Shown: positions 48,781 through 60,520, counted from the first letter of the stretch. The stretch: DNA of 64,000 bases from Polytrichum commune (GCA_950295325.1 OX485807.1:32025666-32089665); one strand, 5' to 3'. The notes: a model not told the origin generated them from the sequence alone. Program-made: numbers and translations.

Positions 48781-50177
48781 GATCATTCCAAAACCTTCAT
48801 TTGGACTAAGGCGTCCATATGGAAATTACTAGGGATTCATAAGCTAATTATGCTTATAGAAACTCAAACTAAAAGCTGACTGCATTTGTAAGAGATAAGT
48901 GTGCCACTTGAGACTACATATCCGGTTTTGAGAACGATTGGATGTTGGTAGAAAAGAATCGTTAAAGAAATAAAAGAGCATGATGGTAGGTTATATAGAT
49001 TGATAATTCAATTGTGAAATATCACATATATATATATATATATATATAAAGGTCGAGCTTGATTGTATGAAGAATGTTACGTTTGCTCGCAAAACCTAAA
49101 TTCACGCTAATTTGGAGTGCATGATTCCGCATTGACATGAAACATCGGTTTTGCAAAGTATGACCACTCACTCACCAAACTCTCCAATAAACTAAACATT
49201 TGATCTATAAGCCACGTGCCTAAAGTGCGTATGTGACTCTTGCTCCAAGTCACATGAGGGCTCTTGGGAAGGCTGCTCAAAAAATACATATACTCAAAAC
49301 CAACAGTGAACCTAAAACCATCACTATGTATCATGATCATACGTTTGGGGGCTTTGAATGTTTTATATATATACACACATATCCATTGGAGGGCTACTTA
49401 CCAGTCCTTGATATGGCCATTCGCCGTATATGCTAAAAGACTACCTTCATTTCCCAACATCAAGAAGTTGGAAACTCAAGGCGTTTACGGTCGTGACATG
49501 GTGGCCATGGGACCATCCCGAGGAAACGACAAGGCCGAAACTAAATTTACGGATATCTCCCTTACTAGTTTAATGGAATCCCTCTCATTGGATGCCCAAT
49601 ACACAAGGCAACACAAGAGCACTCGAAAGTGTGAGGTCGGTGGATCTTATGTGAGCACTCTTTAATTAGACACTCATGTTTGGGTGCTATATATGGCAAG
49701 GTTTGTAGCTCAAAAATGGAGACCACAAGCACATGGGTTCGAATGAGGTTGGATTACGTGTTTATAAACATATGGATCATTTTAGGTTCAATTAATAACA
49801 TGGTTGAGAGGACCTATGTAATCACTTCAAGAGGAGGAGAATCTTCGCTTTGACCATCTACCTCATATAGATTTTCCATCTTAATTCCAACTCTACAAAC
49901 TTCAATAGATAATAATAATAATAATAATAATAATAATAGGTAATTCACAACTCCGGATTGGATGAGACGATTCCTTGTTCCATCCAACAATCGGAATTTA
50001 TATGACATAGAGTTGGAAGAAGTGCCCACACACCTCGGTTGGTGAGAAAGTGGTGAACAATTGTTGAGGGATTAACACCATTTAATCTAAAGTAGTATTG
50101 CGACCCACGTTGATTTTGGATAACCGGTAAGTTGTGTGTGTTTGTTTGAACTAGGTGAAATACTATAGTAAATTAGA
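48781..50177. other. Non-coding interval
   Basis: (TA)n at 49026-49049 and (AAT)n at 49910-49938. A family E piece lies at about 49640-49860. The 133-codon frame at 49264-49665 has no recognised domain. The stretch at 49305-49365 resembles 30490-30545 (MYH-DH-TFG-like reading), suggesting a further dispersed, possibly once-coding repeat. Confidence 0.4.
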
Positions 50178-50373
50178 GATTTAGTGTCACTCACTATTTG
50201 GAATTACGCAATGCTATATCTATTTATTGTATACTTCGTATTTTACCAGCAAATGGTGAATTGGTTGTTTGGACATTATAGAACATTACCAACTTTACTT
50301 AGTAAGAAAATGCATCAATTATAAAAAGATGTATGATTGTGTACGTAAATACAAATTGTAGTGACACTAAATA
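50178..50373 (+). mobile_element. Family J MITE
   Basis: Ends ATTTAGTGTCACTCACTA and complement AGTGACACTAAAT. The interior has GGAATTACGCAATGC and ATTATAGAACATTACC, shared with the copies at 36.5 and 51.9 kb. Confidence 0.75.
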
Positions 50374-51247
50374 TCATATTGAGTGTAGTTCCCATTACAT
50401 CATTATTGTCAATGTTCATGTGGGCCATATCAGGCCCTTTATTGCGCAAGGGTGCATTCTAATGAACTTGGAGCTTTCATACCATCCTTGATGTCGAGAG
50501 CAATTCGGTCCGCTGTCAGCAATATACTCTATGATCAACTACACGTAGTGGAAACCAACTTCATTGTTGAAGACATGGGAAGGAAAACCTTCCTATTTCA
50601 ACAAAAATTGAGAAGATTCAACAGTTGCAAAGTGGAAGTCCTCAACTTGGGGCAACTCTTGAACATCTTGTTGTTTCTAAATAGGATGACAAGATGGATG
50701 AGGAGGTTCCCTAGAAATAGAATACATCTTTATAGTATGCATAAGTGACAATTTGCCTTTCCAAAGTTGGAGATCATATGCCTATTTGGTGGACAAAGTT
50801 CAGTGATTGGTTGATGGGTGTCTCTCAAAATAAATAAAAAGAATAAGAAAGAGGAAAAGAACAGAAGAAGAAGAAGAAGAAGAAGAAGAAGAAGAAGAAG
50901 AAGCGTCGGTGTCCTTGTACTGATGTGAATATGATCATGTTCTCCTTATACTTTTTACCACGTGGTTGTTGCCCATTGCTATGCGAGTCCTTCTTAGTGG
51001 CCTTCTACAAGCTTTAGAAAACTTTGGAGCATCATTGTCCTTCAAATTAAAACAAAATTGAACGAGACAAATTGCACCTCTCTATTCTTAAAACACTAAG
51101 AATCCCCATGTTGAGTGGGGATGTACGAAGACATGAAGTGGCTCCACGGTTACTTCTCTTCTTGAGAAAGAGCTTGTGGGGCTCTCTTGAGTAATAAACG
51201 GTTAATTATAACTACGGAAAACTTCAAACTTTTGGAAAAAATTTAGG
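50374..51247. other. Non-coding interval with a GAA tract
   Basis: A pure (GAA)n run spans 50864-50903. The 98-codon frame at 50452-50748 has no ATG at its head and no recognised domain. Confidence 0.4.
50864..50903. repeat. (GAA)n microsatellite
   Basis: Thirteen uninterrupted GAA units, a purine tract able to form triplex DNA. Confidence 0.95.
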
Positions 51248-51690
51248 TATTCAATAGAGTTATCCATAAAGTAAATCAAATGAAAGTATGGGTTTAGTCC
51301 CAAACCTTAAGTTTAAGAAAATTAGCACAAAGTCATCCAAGTTTTCTTAATTTTTAAATCACCATACACAAACAATGATGTTGGGCTATTAAAACCCGAC
51401 TTTCTAGCTTGTTCTACTAGGATGGGTTGGCCAAGCTAGTCTTGCATAGGTTGATCCGGGATTTAAGATAACATGTCCCATGCGCATATTCTATTCTAGA
51501 CCTTAAAATTCTCTCAAAGTTTGAGAGGTGGAAAGAGGAGGTCCCAAAAGTTCCACTCAACTTTCAAAATAGCATCTGCTAAAGAACGAGCTAACAAGCT
51601 CTTCATAAAGAGTTTTCTCAAACAAGGATCTAACCCATAGTTTCATCCCTCTTTGAGAAATTTTACGGATAACTCTAATATCTAGAGGAA
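51248..51690 (+). mobile_element. Family L inverted-terminal element, copy 2
   Basis: Ends TATTCAATAGAGTTATCC and, inward from the right, GATATTAGAGTTATCCGTAA. Same order as 48358-48780. No coding sequence. Confidence 0.75.
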
Positions 51691-51888
51691 TTCTAAACGT
51701 GTAGATTATTGTGGCCCACACTATTTGATTAAGAAAAAATACATTAAAATAGAATAAGATCATTCCAATCAAATTATATCATTCGTCCAATTCTTTGGTG
51801 TATTAGAATGATGGTTATTATTTTCTTGAAACCATATTATTCTCAAAGAGCATGGAAGTAATGTGCCTCGCTGCCCACTACATCGTTC

Positions 51889-52078
51889 ATGGTATTTAGT
51901 GTCACTTACTATTTGAAATTACGCAATGCAATAACTTCTCACTGTAGACTCCAATTTTTACTTTCAAAGGTTGTATAGGTTGTTCATATATTATAGAACA
52001 TGAATGACTTTGCTTTACATTCTTAATAAATGGTCAAGCATTGTGTAACTCTGACTAGTAAGTGACACTAAATACCAT
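51889..52078 (+). mobile_element. Family J MITE, best-preserved copy
   Basis: Perfect inverted ends ATGGTATTTAGTGTCACTTA continuing CTA (23 bases). About 190 bp, no coding sequence. Confidence 0.85.
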
Positions 52079-52161
52079 AAATGGTGCACTTGTAATCCAT
52101 GCCATTCTAGGTGACTAGGTGACTACAAAAGAATCTATAGGGGGAAAATTGACACTTCATG

Positions 52162-52682
52162 TTAGGGGCGGTTTACACTATGGACCAAGAGCCATGACCA
52201 TGAAATTCTAAAATCTGTGATTGGAGAGTAAAGTGCTCTTGGTCCCATTTGGCTTTACACTACCTTGAAAAAAGGAGAATGACCACTAACTTTGAGGTCC
52301 CCAAAAACTACTAAAATCTGCCATTTGGATAATGTGCCATGGTCCAACGGGTTTTCCGTTGAGGCGAGGCAAAATGCTCGACTCAACGGAAATCAAGGGA
52401 GCCGTAAGGCTGAAAATCAGCCATTGGCCGAATTTTTTTTTTAATATTTTGTTTTCCTGATTTTTTTTGGGCATGTATTAAAAAAATCAGCACCTTCACT
52501 TTTTGGTGTGTGGTCATTCCTCTTGGTCCACATTCGGTTTACACCTAGTGAAGGGCCCATGAACCATGAAAACTAATATTTTAGTAACTCAGACCATGGA
52601 AGTCGTCCCATGAAGTCGTCCCACGCAAAATAGGCCTCTTACGTGGGACGACTTCATGGTCCATAGTGTAAACCGCCCCTTA
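52162..52682 (+). mobile_element. Family D Harbinger-type MITE with TTA duplication
   Basis: The body is 52165-52679 (515 bp) with perfect inverted ends beginning GGGGCGGTTTACACTATGGA, flanked by TTA at 52162-52164 and 52680-52682. Ends and target fit PIF/Harbinger. A second inner inverted block (GAAGTCGTCCCA) near the right end forms its own small hairpin at 52603-52664. The right TTA is shared with the adjoining family B copy. Confidence 0.92.
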
Positions 52683-53603
52683 GGGCCACTTCACACACGA
52701 GACTGAGAGCCCAAGACCATTCCACCTCAAGCACTCTCATTGGTGGAAAAGGTGGAGCCACGGGGAGGTCACTTCATTGTCAAGTTGACACCACGTGCGG
52801 ACAAAGTTTGCTACCCCTATATTACATGCCATATATAATTTTAAAATTTATGATATTTTTTCTACATATACATAACCATTGATAGTATCTTTTGAATACT
52901 TTTTTGAAATTTTTAGTCATCTTTGTTTTTTTAGTAATTTTTTTAGTTCAATTCTGTGTCATTCTAGTTAGAAATGGTATGTTTTATGAAAAAAACAAAT
53001 CATCAAATTTAGTTACCACTTTTGACTATGTCATAGGTACTGTGTATATCTACTCATGAAAAAAAATTTGATAAAATTTTGACCCATTTTGGTGGTGCAA
53101 CTTACCAAAAGAAGATTTTTTTTGGTCGCACGTGGTGTTCAACTTGACAATGGAGTGATCTACCCATGGGTGGAGCCAGTCCAAGTTCGCTTCACACTAC
53201 ACTTGAGGGACCAACGGAGTATGTGAATGCAAGATGGATGTAAAGTCCACATGGATTCCTAAATGGCATTAAATGGATCATGTTTCATGGTCACTGGGAC
53301 TATATTCAAAAACCAACGCTTGGAGGTAGGTCTAACACAAAACTGGGAGACCATGGCATTCCGAACACTCACAAGCGTTTATTTATTCTATTTTATCACG
53401 TGTGAGAGACCCCGCACAAATAGAGATTAATTGAAATAGCATTCGATTGAGGACCCAGTCACATATGGCTTCACACTACACTTGAAGGCCCGTGACCACA
53501 TTATATGGTTTTGAAAGTGTCTTGGGACGGCCTTTGGACACTTCTTTTGGGCTCTCACAAATCCATGGTCACGGCTCTTGGCTCGTGTGTGAAGTGACCC
53601 TTA
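52680..53603 (+). mobile_element. Family B Harbinger-type MITE, interrupted copy with TTA duplication
   Basis: The body is 52683-53600, GGGCCACTTCACACACGAG to CTCGTGTGTGAAGTGACCC, with TTA at 52680-52682 and 53601-53603. Removing the family C insertion (408 bp plus one 10-bp duplicate) leaves 500 bp, close to the 482-bp copy at 20927-21408. No transposase. Confidence 0.92.
52751..53178 (+). mobile_element. Family C MULE-like MITE inserted in family B, 10-bp TSD
   Basis: The body is 52761-53168 (408 bp), flanked by GGTGGAGCCA at 52751-52760 and 53169-53178. Inverted ends include TCATTGTCAAGTTG and its complement, with CACCACGTGCG-type continuation on both arms. A 9-11 bp duplication and long terminal inverted repeats are typical of Mutator-like elements. 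No coding sequence. Confidence 0.88.
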
Positions 53604-54248
53604 GTAGACCAGTCGACCTGTCAAGATTGCCACCTAAAAAATAAAAATAAGTGTTCAAGTAAGCTTGATTTGTCTAGTTGACAAATCGAGCCAACTTAAA
53701 ATCTTCTAATCCAACTTTTCTATGTCAACTCCAAGAAACGAGGAAGAAGGTGCAAGGGGCGAACCCAATATTGTCGTGGCTCTATAAGCATGTAGTGTTC
53801 TAAAAAGTAAAGCATGTGGTAAAAAACGTCCCCCTATAGATTTGTTGTTCAATCATCCTAATTTAACCTCCATAGACTAATTCAAGGTCTTTGAACCATG
53901 AATAGGTAACTAAAAACAATAACCGTTGGGATGTATACATCAATATGTGTTTTCACCCTCCATTTGGGTAGGTGTTACACAACATCAAAGCCATCTCACC
54001 CGGGTGATGTTTCGTAAGAGGATGGTAACAACATTGATTGCTATGTAGATCCTAGGAGTTGTTATTATAAGTCTTATTAATATCTATTTTAGGGTCACCT
54101 GGATTAGTCTATTCTGGTTAAATTAGGATGAATCAACAACAAATACACATGGAACATGTTTTCACTACACCCAATGGTAGGTGTTGAGAAATGAAATCTT
54201 GGTCATGGGTACCTTAAGCAAGACAAAGAGAGGGATTGCATACAAGCA
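53604..54248. other. Non-coding interval
   Basis: No domain-bearing frame and no clear repeat end. Confidence 0.4.
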
Positions 54249-54917
54249 TACCTCTCAATCATCCAACATAAAAGCCCTGAAATAATATGTAGCTCAAAGG
54301 TTACTCTTATGAGTTGATCCAACATGGGAACTAGCTTTATTGGCCCCGGAATACTCTAGTTCAAGACATTTGAGACAACTTAGCAACAAACCTATAGGGG
54401 TCCGAGCTTTTTATGTTGGATGGATGAGCAACACATTTGTATGTGATAAGTCCCTCTCTCCAAGGAAGGGAGACATGGAATTATCATATGTGAGTGTACC
54501 TCTCATTCATCCAACATAACAACCTTGAATTAGTATGCAACCTAGAGGTCACTGTTTGTAGTCAATATGACATTGGAATAAGCTTTAAAGACCCCAAATT
54601 AGTCTAGCCCAAGACATTTGAAACGAATAAGCAACAAACCTATAGGGGTTAGGTTTTTTTTTAAATTAAAAATTAAAAAATCTTCAATGGATGAGAGGTG
54701 CACATGCAAGGGAGAGAGAAAATTATCGTGTACGAGCGTACCTCCCATTCATTCAACATAAAATCCTTGAAATAATATGCACCTCGGAGATTACTATAGG
54801 TTGACTGGCACCAAAATTAGCTTTAAAGACCCCCAATCAGTAGCCCAAGACATTTTAGATGAATCAACAACAAATCTATTGGGGTTCAAGTTTTTATGTT
54901 GGATGGAGGAGAGGTAC
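54249..54917 (+). repeat. Family G tandem array, three units
   Basis: Units at 54249-54433, 54497-54702 and 54739-54917, about 245 bp apart. Each opens TACCTC(T/C)CAWTCATCCAACAT and closes with the inverted form TTATGTTGGATGGA (lost in unit 2). Shared interior: TGAAATAATATG, AGCTTTAAAGACCCC, AGACATTTGA and CAACAAACCTATAGGGGT. Linkers repeat GAGAAAATTATCGTGTACGAG. Confidence 0.82.
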
Positions 54918-56050
54918 GCTAGTATACAACAAGTGAAGACTGAGGCATCCAAAGTCAACATGGTCCGCTTAATTGATAGGGGGAAGTCACTTCCTCTTAG
55001 ATAAAGTATACACATGTGCGAACATCATTTTTTTTTAGTTTTTTAGTTTTTTTGAAATTTTGGGTGGTATTTACCTACTAGAATGTATTATAAGGCATGG
55101 CAAATTTCAAAATAATGCTAAATTGTTGTGATTATTGACACCCTATGGGAAATTATAAATAGTTGAATGATTGATTAATTGGTACTCCATATTACTTATA
55201 TGTAAAAAATCTCCGATTCCCCAAAGTCCTCAAAGTGTATGATTACGTTTGAGCCTCGGTAGAAGCACAAGTACAAAACAAGGAAAACAAGCAAACTATA
55301 GGGTTCAAGGTGTCTGGTTTGTAATCATAGTCAAGCCAGGTGCAAAGCAACATAGTAGTATATTAATAACAACAATGATTTGCATGTACATATCATAAAC
55401 AAAAGAAGACACAAACAAAAATTCATGTTCTTTAACACAATTTAAGGGGTTTCAAAATTATGGCGTAGTTAGAGATCTTGATGTCATGCTTCAAAGCTAG
55501 CCATATGTGTCTAAAAGTTAAAATTACAAGGTTTAGTACCACATGCCCTAAACTCATCCTCTAAACTCTTGTAGATTTTGTAGGTCCTCCACTTATTATT
55601 GTTGCAACTCAAAAAAGAAGTGGCTGAGTTGTTGAGCACCCACTAATGCAAGGTCAACAACTACCATCAATACAAATTGCACATAAACAAACACAATGTC
55701 AACTTTCAAACTCTATTAGAACTAAAAACTCACAAGCCTGAAACAATAGCCATTTGATATATGTAATGTAGATACTTTGCTAAATGGCCATTCAACTAGT
55801 ATGAGATCAATTGACATATCAAGAGTGACCAAAGTGTTGAGATACTTAGTTCAACCTTCTTTGTCAAAGTGCAAAGAATTTAGACAGATGCATAGTTTTT
55901 TCTAAATAATTAGTTATATCTACACCTGATGATGTCCTTACCAATCTTGGAAATAATGGTGCATGATAGCCAAAGCCATGTTTCTTTGCTTCCAATCTTT
56001 GTACATTTGTCTATCTACAACACTCAATATATTTAAACTAGTAGCACCTC
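54918..56050. other. Non-coding interval
   Basis: AT-rich, no recognised gene or repeat end. Confidence 0.4.
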
Positions 56051-56054
56051 AAGC

Positions 56055-56189
56055 CCATAAATTCAAAGGAATCTATGGAATATACCTCAAGCTATTAAAG
56101 AAAAACCGGAACATCACAACATGTAATTGGTTAAACTCGAAAACACTCAGTTTTTGATTGGTTACGCCTAAAAATCTCCCTAGACATTG
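56055..56189 (+). mobile_element. hAT-type MITE, left-truncated copy
   Basis: Retains AAAGGAATCTATGGAATATA, AAAGAAAAACCGGAACATCA, ACATGTAATTGGTTAAACTC and the right end AAAAATCTCCCTAGACATTG. The left 90 bp are missing. Confidence 0.8.
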
Positions 56190-58700
56190 ATTCAACACGA
56201 TTTCTTCGTGCCCCACAAATGCTTGTAACCACAAACAAACTTGTAACAACCAGAGCCAACAACATTCTCAGAAGAAATAGACAAAACATAAGGTCTAAAT
56301 TTATATCCTAACAAAGTATCCACACTAACAACCATGTCTAACCTTGAAGAGGAAACCACAAAAATATAACACTCTTTGTAAGAACACATGTAGCTACATA
56401 TATCTAGCTCAATGGCTCCAAGCACCTTCCAGATTTATGACCTACATCCTCCTCCAACAGTAATTGACCATCGCCACAATATGCTTTACGAATCCCACAT
56501 AATGCCTCCGATTGCTCCTACCAATGTCAACACTCAAATTCATGTCGGAGACTAACAAACACCGGCAAAGAAACAAAAGATGCGATCCAATGTGTGGTAA
56601 AGAGAGGTCTTTCTACCTAGCTAGCTTCCTCTTGTCCCTCCTTTGGCTTTCTTGTTCTTCTACCTGCTTCCACACGTACAAACTCTATCAAGACAATCAA
56701 ATCTCTGGTACTCACCTTCCAATTTGCACCTTTCCCTTTGTATACAACAAAACATTTCTTGAAATAACCATCTTTGTGATTTGCTATTGCAAGCTAGATG
56801 AGACAATTTTCAATATGATCTGGGAACCATAACTTCATGTGGAGTTGGAAGTGCCCACAATTTTTGCCAACTTTGCCGCTATCCTTACTACTACATTACT
56901 AGTCGGTTATTCACTTAAAACACTTAGTGGGTTATTCCTTGTGAGTTTACTTAAGGATCCTAAGTTTTATCGTTGAATCGTTTTTTCGTTTTCTTTTACC
57001 ATGCTTTTTGAAACCAACTGCATTTGTGAGGATTTTGCTATAACTGAAGGTGATGATAAACATGACCATAACCTAGTGTTGGTGAAGAGAAATCACAATG
57101 GCAATAGTGGGAAAACAACAATATTATTTTCTTTGAAATCGGGTTGGTTTCAAATTGCTTCATGACTGTTTTTATACCATCCTCATTGGAACTAACACAC
57201 ATTCGATTTTGGTCTGGTCACGACTCAAGACTTGTTTGTTGTCTAAAAATCCAACATTGGGCCATGATGTGCTACAAAGATTCATATCTTGGATGGAGCA
57301 CCAAGTACAATAGTTTCAAGTTACAAATGGGTACGCCTCTTCCAAATACTTGAAAATTCTTGGTAGCCAAAAATCGAGATTTGATTGCAATCCAAAATTC
57401 AAACACCAGTAGTAGGAAAACAAAACATTGTGTTTTCACTGTGGCCTGGGCTTACCAAAGCTTCAGAGTCCAAGGTTGTATTAATGTTATGGAGGAAACT
57501 AATGATGCTTGGGACTTTCTTATAGCTCCCAATAGCAAGTTACTTGCAATTCACAAATACAATGCCAAATTGGGCGAACATTATGCAACTTGTTTTAGGT
57601 TGAATCTAACCATGAAATGGTTTGTTGAGATTCCAAAAGTATATCGACTAGGCATAAATTTGATTTCAATGGTGTTGCGCAAGGGCAGTCAAAGGATTGG
57701 GAAGCTTTATTTATTTTTCTTGTGCGGTCAAAATCAACAAACACCATGTTATTTGATATATATGAATTTCATATTATAAACACTGAGATCAATTTGCTCT
57801 TTCGAAATCCAAGTGCCAAGAATCTGTATTCCAAGCTCTGATTGATAAACTTGGGACTGACTTGAATAAGCCATTCATGCTCGTTTCGGACCTCAACTTA
57901 GTACCCATCATGAAATATCAATACCCGTTCTCTTGGAACATGGTGTGATCTAGAATTCACTGTGTAATGTCATGTCTATAATGGTTATTTTTTACCATAT
58001 ATATATATTTTATTATAAACATAAGCCTTGTACTCCCCACACATCTTCAACTCTCATTTCATCTCATTAGTGTTCAAGAAGATGTATCTAGATCCAATGT
58101 CACATGGACACATAGAAGTGAAGAAACTCACCCAAAATATTGTATTCATGACATTACCCGATTGCATGCTTTTAACCAATATCGGAGATTTACAAAATAC
58201 AACTATGTAGGTGATTAACTTGAGGAGTGGTGAGTGAATTTCGCCAAACACAGAACAAAACAGATGAGAGGAGAGGAGAGCGTCTAGTGTGATGCCCTAA
58301 CCCCAACCCACTCCTAGCAGATCAAGCTCCTTACTTTCTCATGTCCCATCCCCCTTGAAATCCTAGGAGACATCTCACAAGTGATTTCATCCATGTTAAA
58401 TAATCAAAGTGCAAGGTATATGATTTTTCATATCCAACCCTTTATGTCCATGGTATTCTATATGTACCACTTAGGTTAGTTTATGATATTAAGTCAAATG
58501 CTACATTACATATAATCATGCTTTGCACACTTAGAGCACCCTATATTACATGTAATCATTTTGCAAAATTGACCCATAAGTAATACGAGACCCTATATTT
58601 TTATCGCATGTAGTTTCAACGTTTTGTGCCAGTGCCCCCCTTGCCCCCCCCCCCCCAAGGGTACATGTAATGCCGACATGGATGGGATCCATATTCTTAA
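56190..58700. other. Interval with unexplained open frames
   Basis: Frames of 77 codons (minus, 56192-56425), 106 (plus, 56512-56832), 69 (plus, 57144-57353) and 139 (plus, 57360-57779) have ordinary protein-like composition but no family I recognise. The last two share a frame and are separated by a single stop (TGA at 57351-57353), giving about 210 codons. A decayed gene is possible. C13 run at 58644-58656. Confidence 0.35.
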
Positions 58701-60520
58701 GCTGAATGGAATTAAGGTTTATGTGCTGGTGGCTTGTGATTGATTGCTATCACAAGAGTTTTGACAACTGGTGCAGCCAAGACTTAGCATTCAGATGAAC
58801 GGTGTTGGCTTAACTTGCAGACGAGTGTGTGTTCCAATAAACTTTGCCGCTTCAAAATTTGTAGCAACTTCCATATTCATGCCTTTTGGGGGCATTGTCC
58901 TTTACAATCAATTTCTCTTCCAAGAAAGGGGAGATAGGGGAGGCAGTGACTAGAGGAAGCCAACCCCAATACCGTGGCCGTAGAACCTGAAAATAAAAAC
59001 GTGCGGCACCGTCTGTGGCGACGGCGCCAGTCCCGAGGCGGGAAGGCTCGGAAGACCGGTTCGAACCTGCCAGCCCTACACCAGCTTTGAAGATGAAACA
59101 GCCCCAATCGACCACCGCTGGGGAAATCCAGTTTTCACCACAGCGGATTACCCACCAAGTCCGGTCCGCTGCTTTCTTCTTCTTCAAATGCCTTCAACCT
59201 CCACACAAACAGGGTTCGCATTTAAGGCTACCGGCTACATACCCAGCAACAGCCTCCATTCCAAAAGTCAAGAGTACATAACCCCCACAGCTCTCCTGGA
59301 GGTGGATGCACTCTCGAACAACAACAAAAGAGACCCCCCCCCCCCCCCCCCCTTTTCTCCCTGCTCGAGTGCAATGAATTAAAACTCAGAAAGGCAGGGA
59401 TTCTTCTGCTCTTGTGCGTCTTCGAAAGACAGACAGACAGACAGACAGAAAGAAAAAGAGATTCTGCAAATTGTGACAGGTGTTTTGTGTTTTGTGAGTG
59501 TGGGAGTTCGTTTGATCGGAGTTGAGTGCGGAGGGTGAGTGTGTCGAGTGGGGTTGAGTGGTGGGTTTTTTTTTCTAAATTTTCTAATTTTTTTAAATTT
59601 TTTTTTGGGGGGTCTTCCTTGCCTTTCTTTGGAGCTAGGTGGGATTGAATCCCCATTGAAGAACCGCCATTGAATCCAAAGCTGCGAGTTTTGGGTCTGG
59701 ATTGAATTTCGATCGGGTGCTTAGAGTTCCGGATGCTCGGTGGTTTGGTTTTTTTGTCTCGTTCGTGTGATTGGTTGATGATATATTTATTCGAGCGACC
59801 GACCATTCAGGCTTGGTGATCAAGTCACCGTTGCTGACGATTGTTTGGGAGGCAGAGAGTTGAGTTGAGCTGAGCTGCAGAGGAGACATTTTTTTTTTCA
59901 GAGGATTGAGTTGCGTAGGTCGCATTATTCTTGAGGAGCAATCGAGCCTGGCGAATACTGAACTCAAAGAACTCGAGGAGGAAGACATTCGGTGGCAGTA
60001 GCTGTTATAAGCAGATTGGATTCTTGCTCATTGGGACGATGAGCTTGCACCACAACTAGGACAACTCGGGGCCACCGACACAGGAAGAAGGATTGGAATC
60101 ATCGAATTCAGGCAGAAGAGGATGAGTTTGGTAGCGGCGCCAGCCAACAGCTTGTCAATAATGTTACCTAGGAGGACTAGTAGCCTAGAATCCAGAATTC
60201 GACAATAGGATTCAAAAATTCCAAGTTCGGGGTTAAGTCTAGGCAAACAAATTTTGATCTCCATTGCTGGATGAAAATCAAGTTCGAGGAGGGAGATGCA
60301 ACAAAATTCCCATTCGCAATCACTCGGAACTTCGAGCTGCCACTGATCTCTGAGCCACTAATTGACACAACCGGTAAACCAACATTAGCTCAAGAATCGC
60401 AGGATCAACTACAGAATACAAGCTGCGAAATTCTTCCTCTTCTTCGTTGTCGTCGTCGTCATCGAATCCGGCCAAGGAAACATTTCTGAGGAGGTGGTTT
60501 GCGCTGGATTGGTGTTTGTC
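58700..60520 (+). promoter_or_regulatory. Upstream region and probable leader of the ERF gene
   Basis: Base composition is clearly richer in G+C than the repeats to the left, fitting a promoter and 5' leader. It holds a C19 run (59334-59352), a (GACA)n run (59428-59449), T-rich tracts near 59560-59610 and a pyrimidine/GTC-rich stretch (60430-60460) just before the start. No convincing TATA box can be tied to a start site. Open frames on either strand here, including one of 192 codons on the minus strand at 59228-59806, are low-complexity and lack a domain. Confidence 0.4.
60271..60489 (+). CDS. Upstream ORF in the ERF leader (72 codons)
   Basis: It runs from an ATG to a TGA that ends 31 bases before the first possible start of the ERF protein, in a different frame. 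The peptide has no recognisable domain and ends in an Arg-rich tail (RCRRRHRIRPRKHF). If the transcript begins upstream of 60271, ribosomes would meet this ORF first and it could reduce translation of the main frame. The transcript start is not visible from sequence, so this could equally lie outside the mRNA. Confidence 0.3.
   Translation: MKIKFEEGDATKFPFAITRNFELPLISEPLIDTTGKPTLAQESQDQLQNTSCEILPLLRCRRRHRIRPRKHF

Noticed and set aside
54249-54917. CRISPR-like spaced repeats
   Set aside because: Units of about 245 bp with inverted tips in plant DNA are transposon-derived tandem copies. No short repeat-spacer structure or cas genes are present.
59010-59080. tRNA-like GGTTCGAACC motif
   Set aside because: The bases beside the loop do not form a T-stem on either strand, and no cloverleaf arms can be placed.
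59228-59806. 192-codon minus-strand frame upstream of the ERF gene
   Set aside because: The peptide is low-complexity (Lys-, Ser- and Gly-rich stretches read from simple repeats, including the C19 and GACA runs), has no domain, and lies opposite the probable ERF leader.
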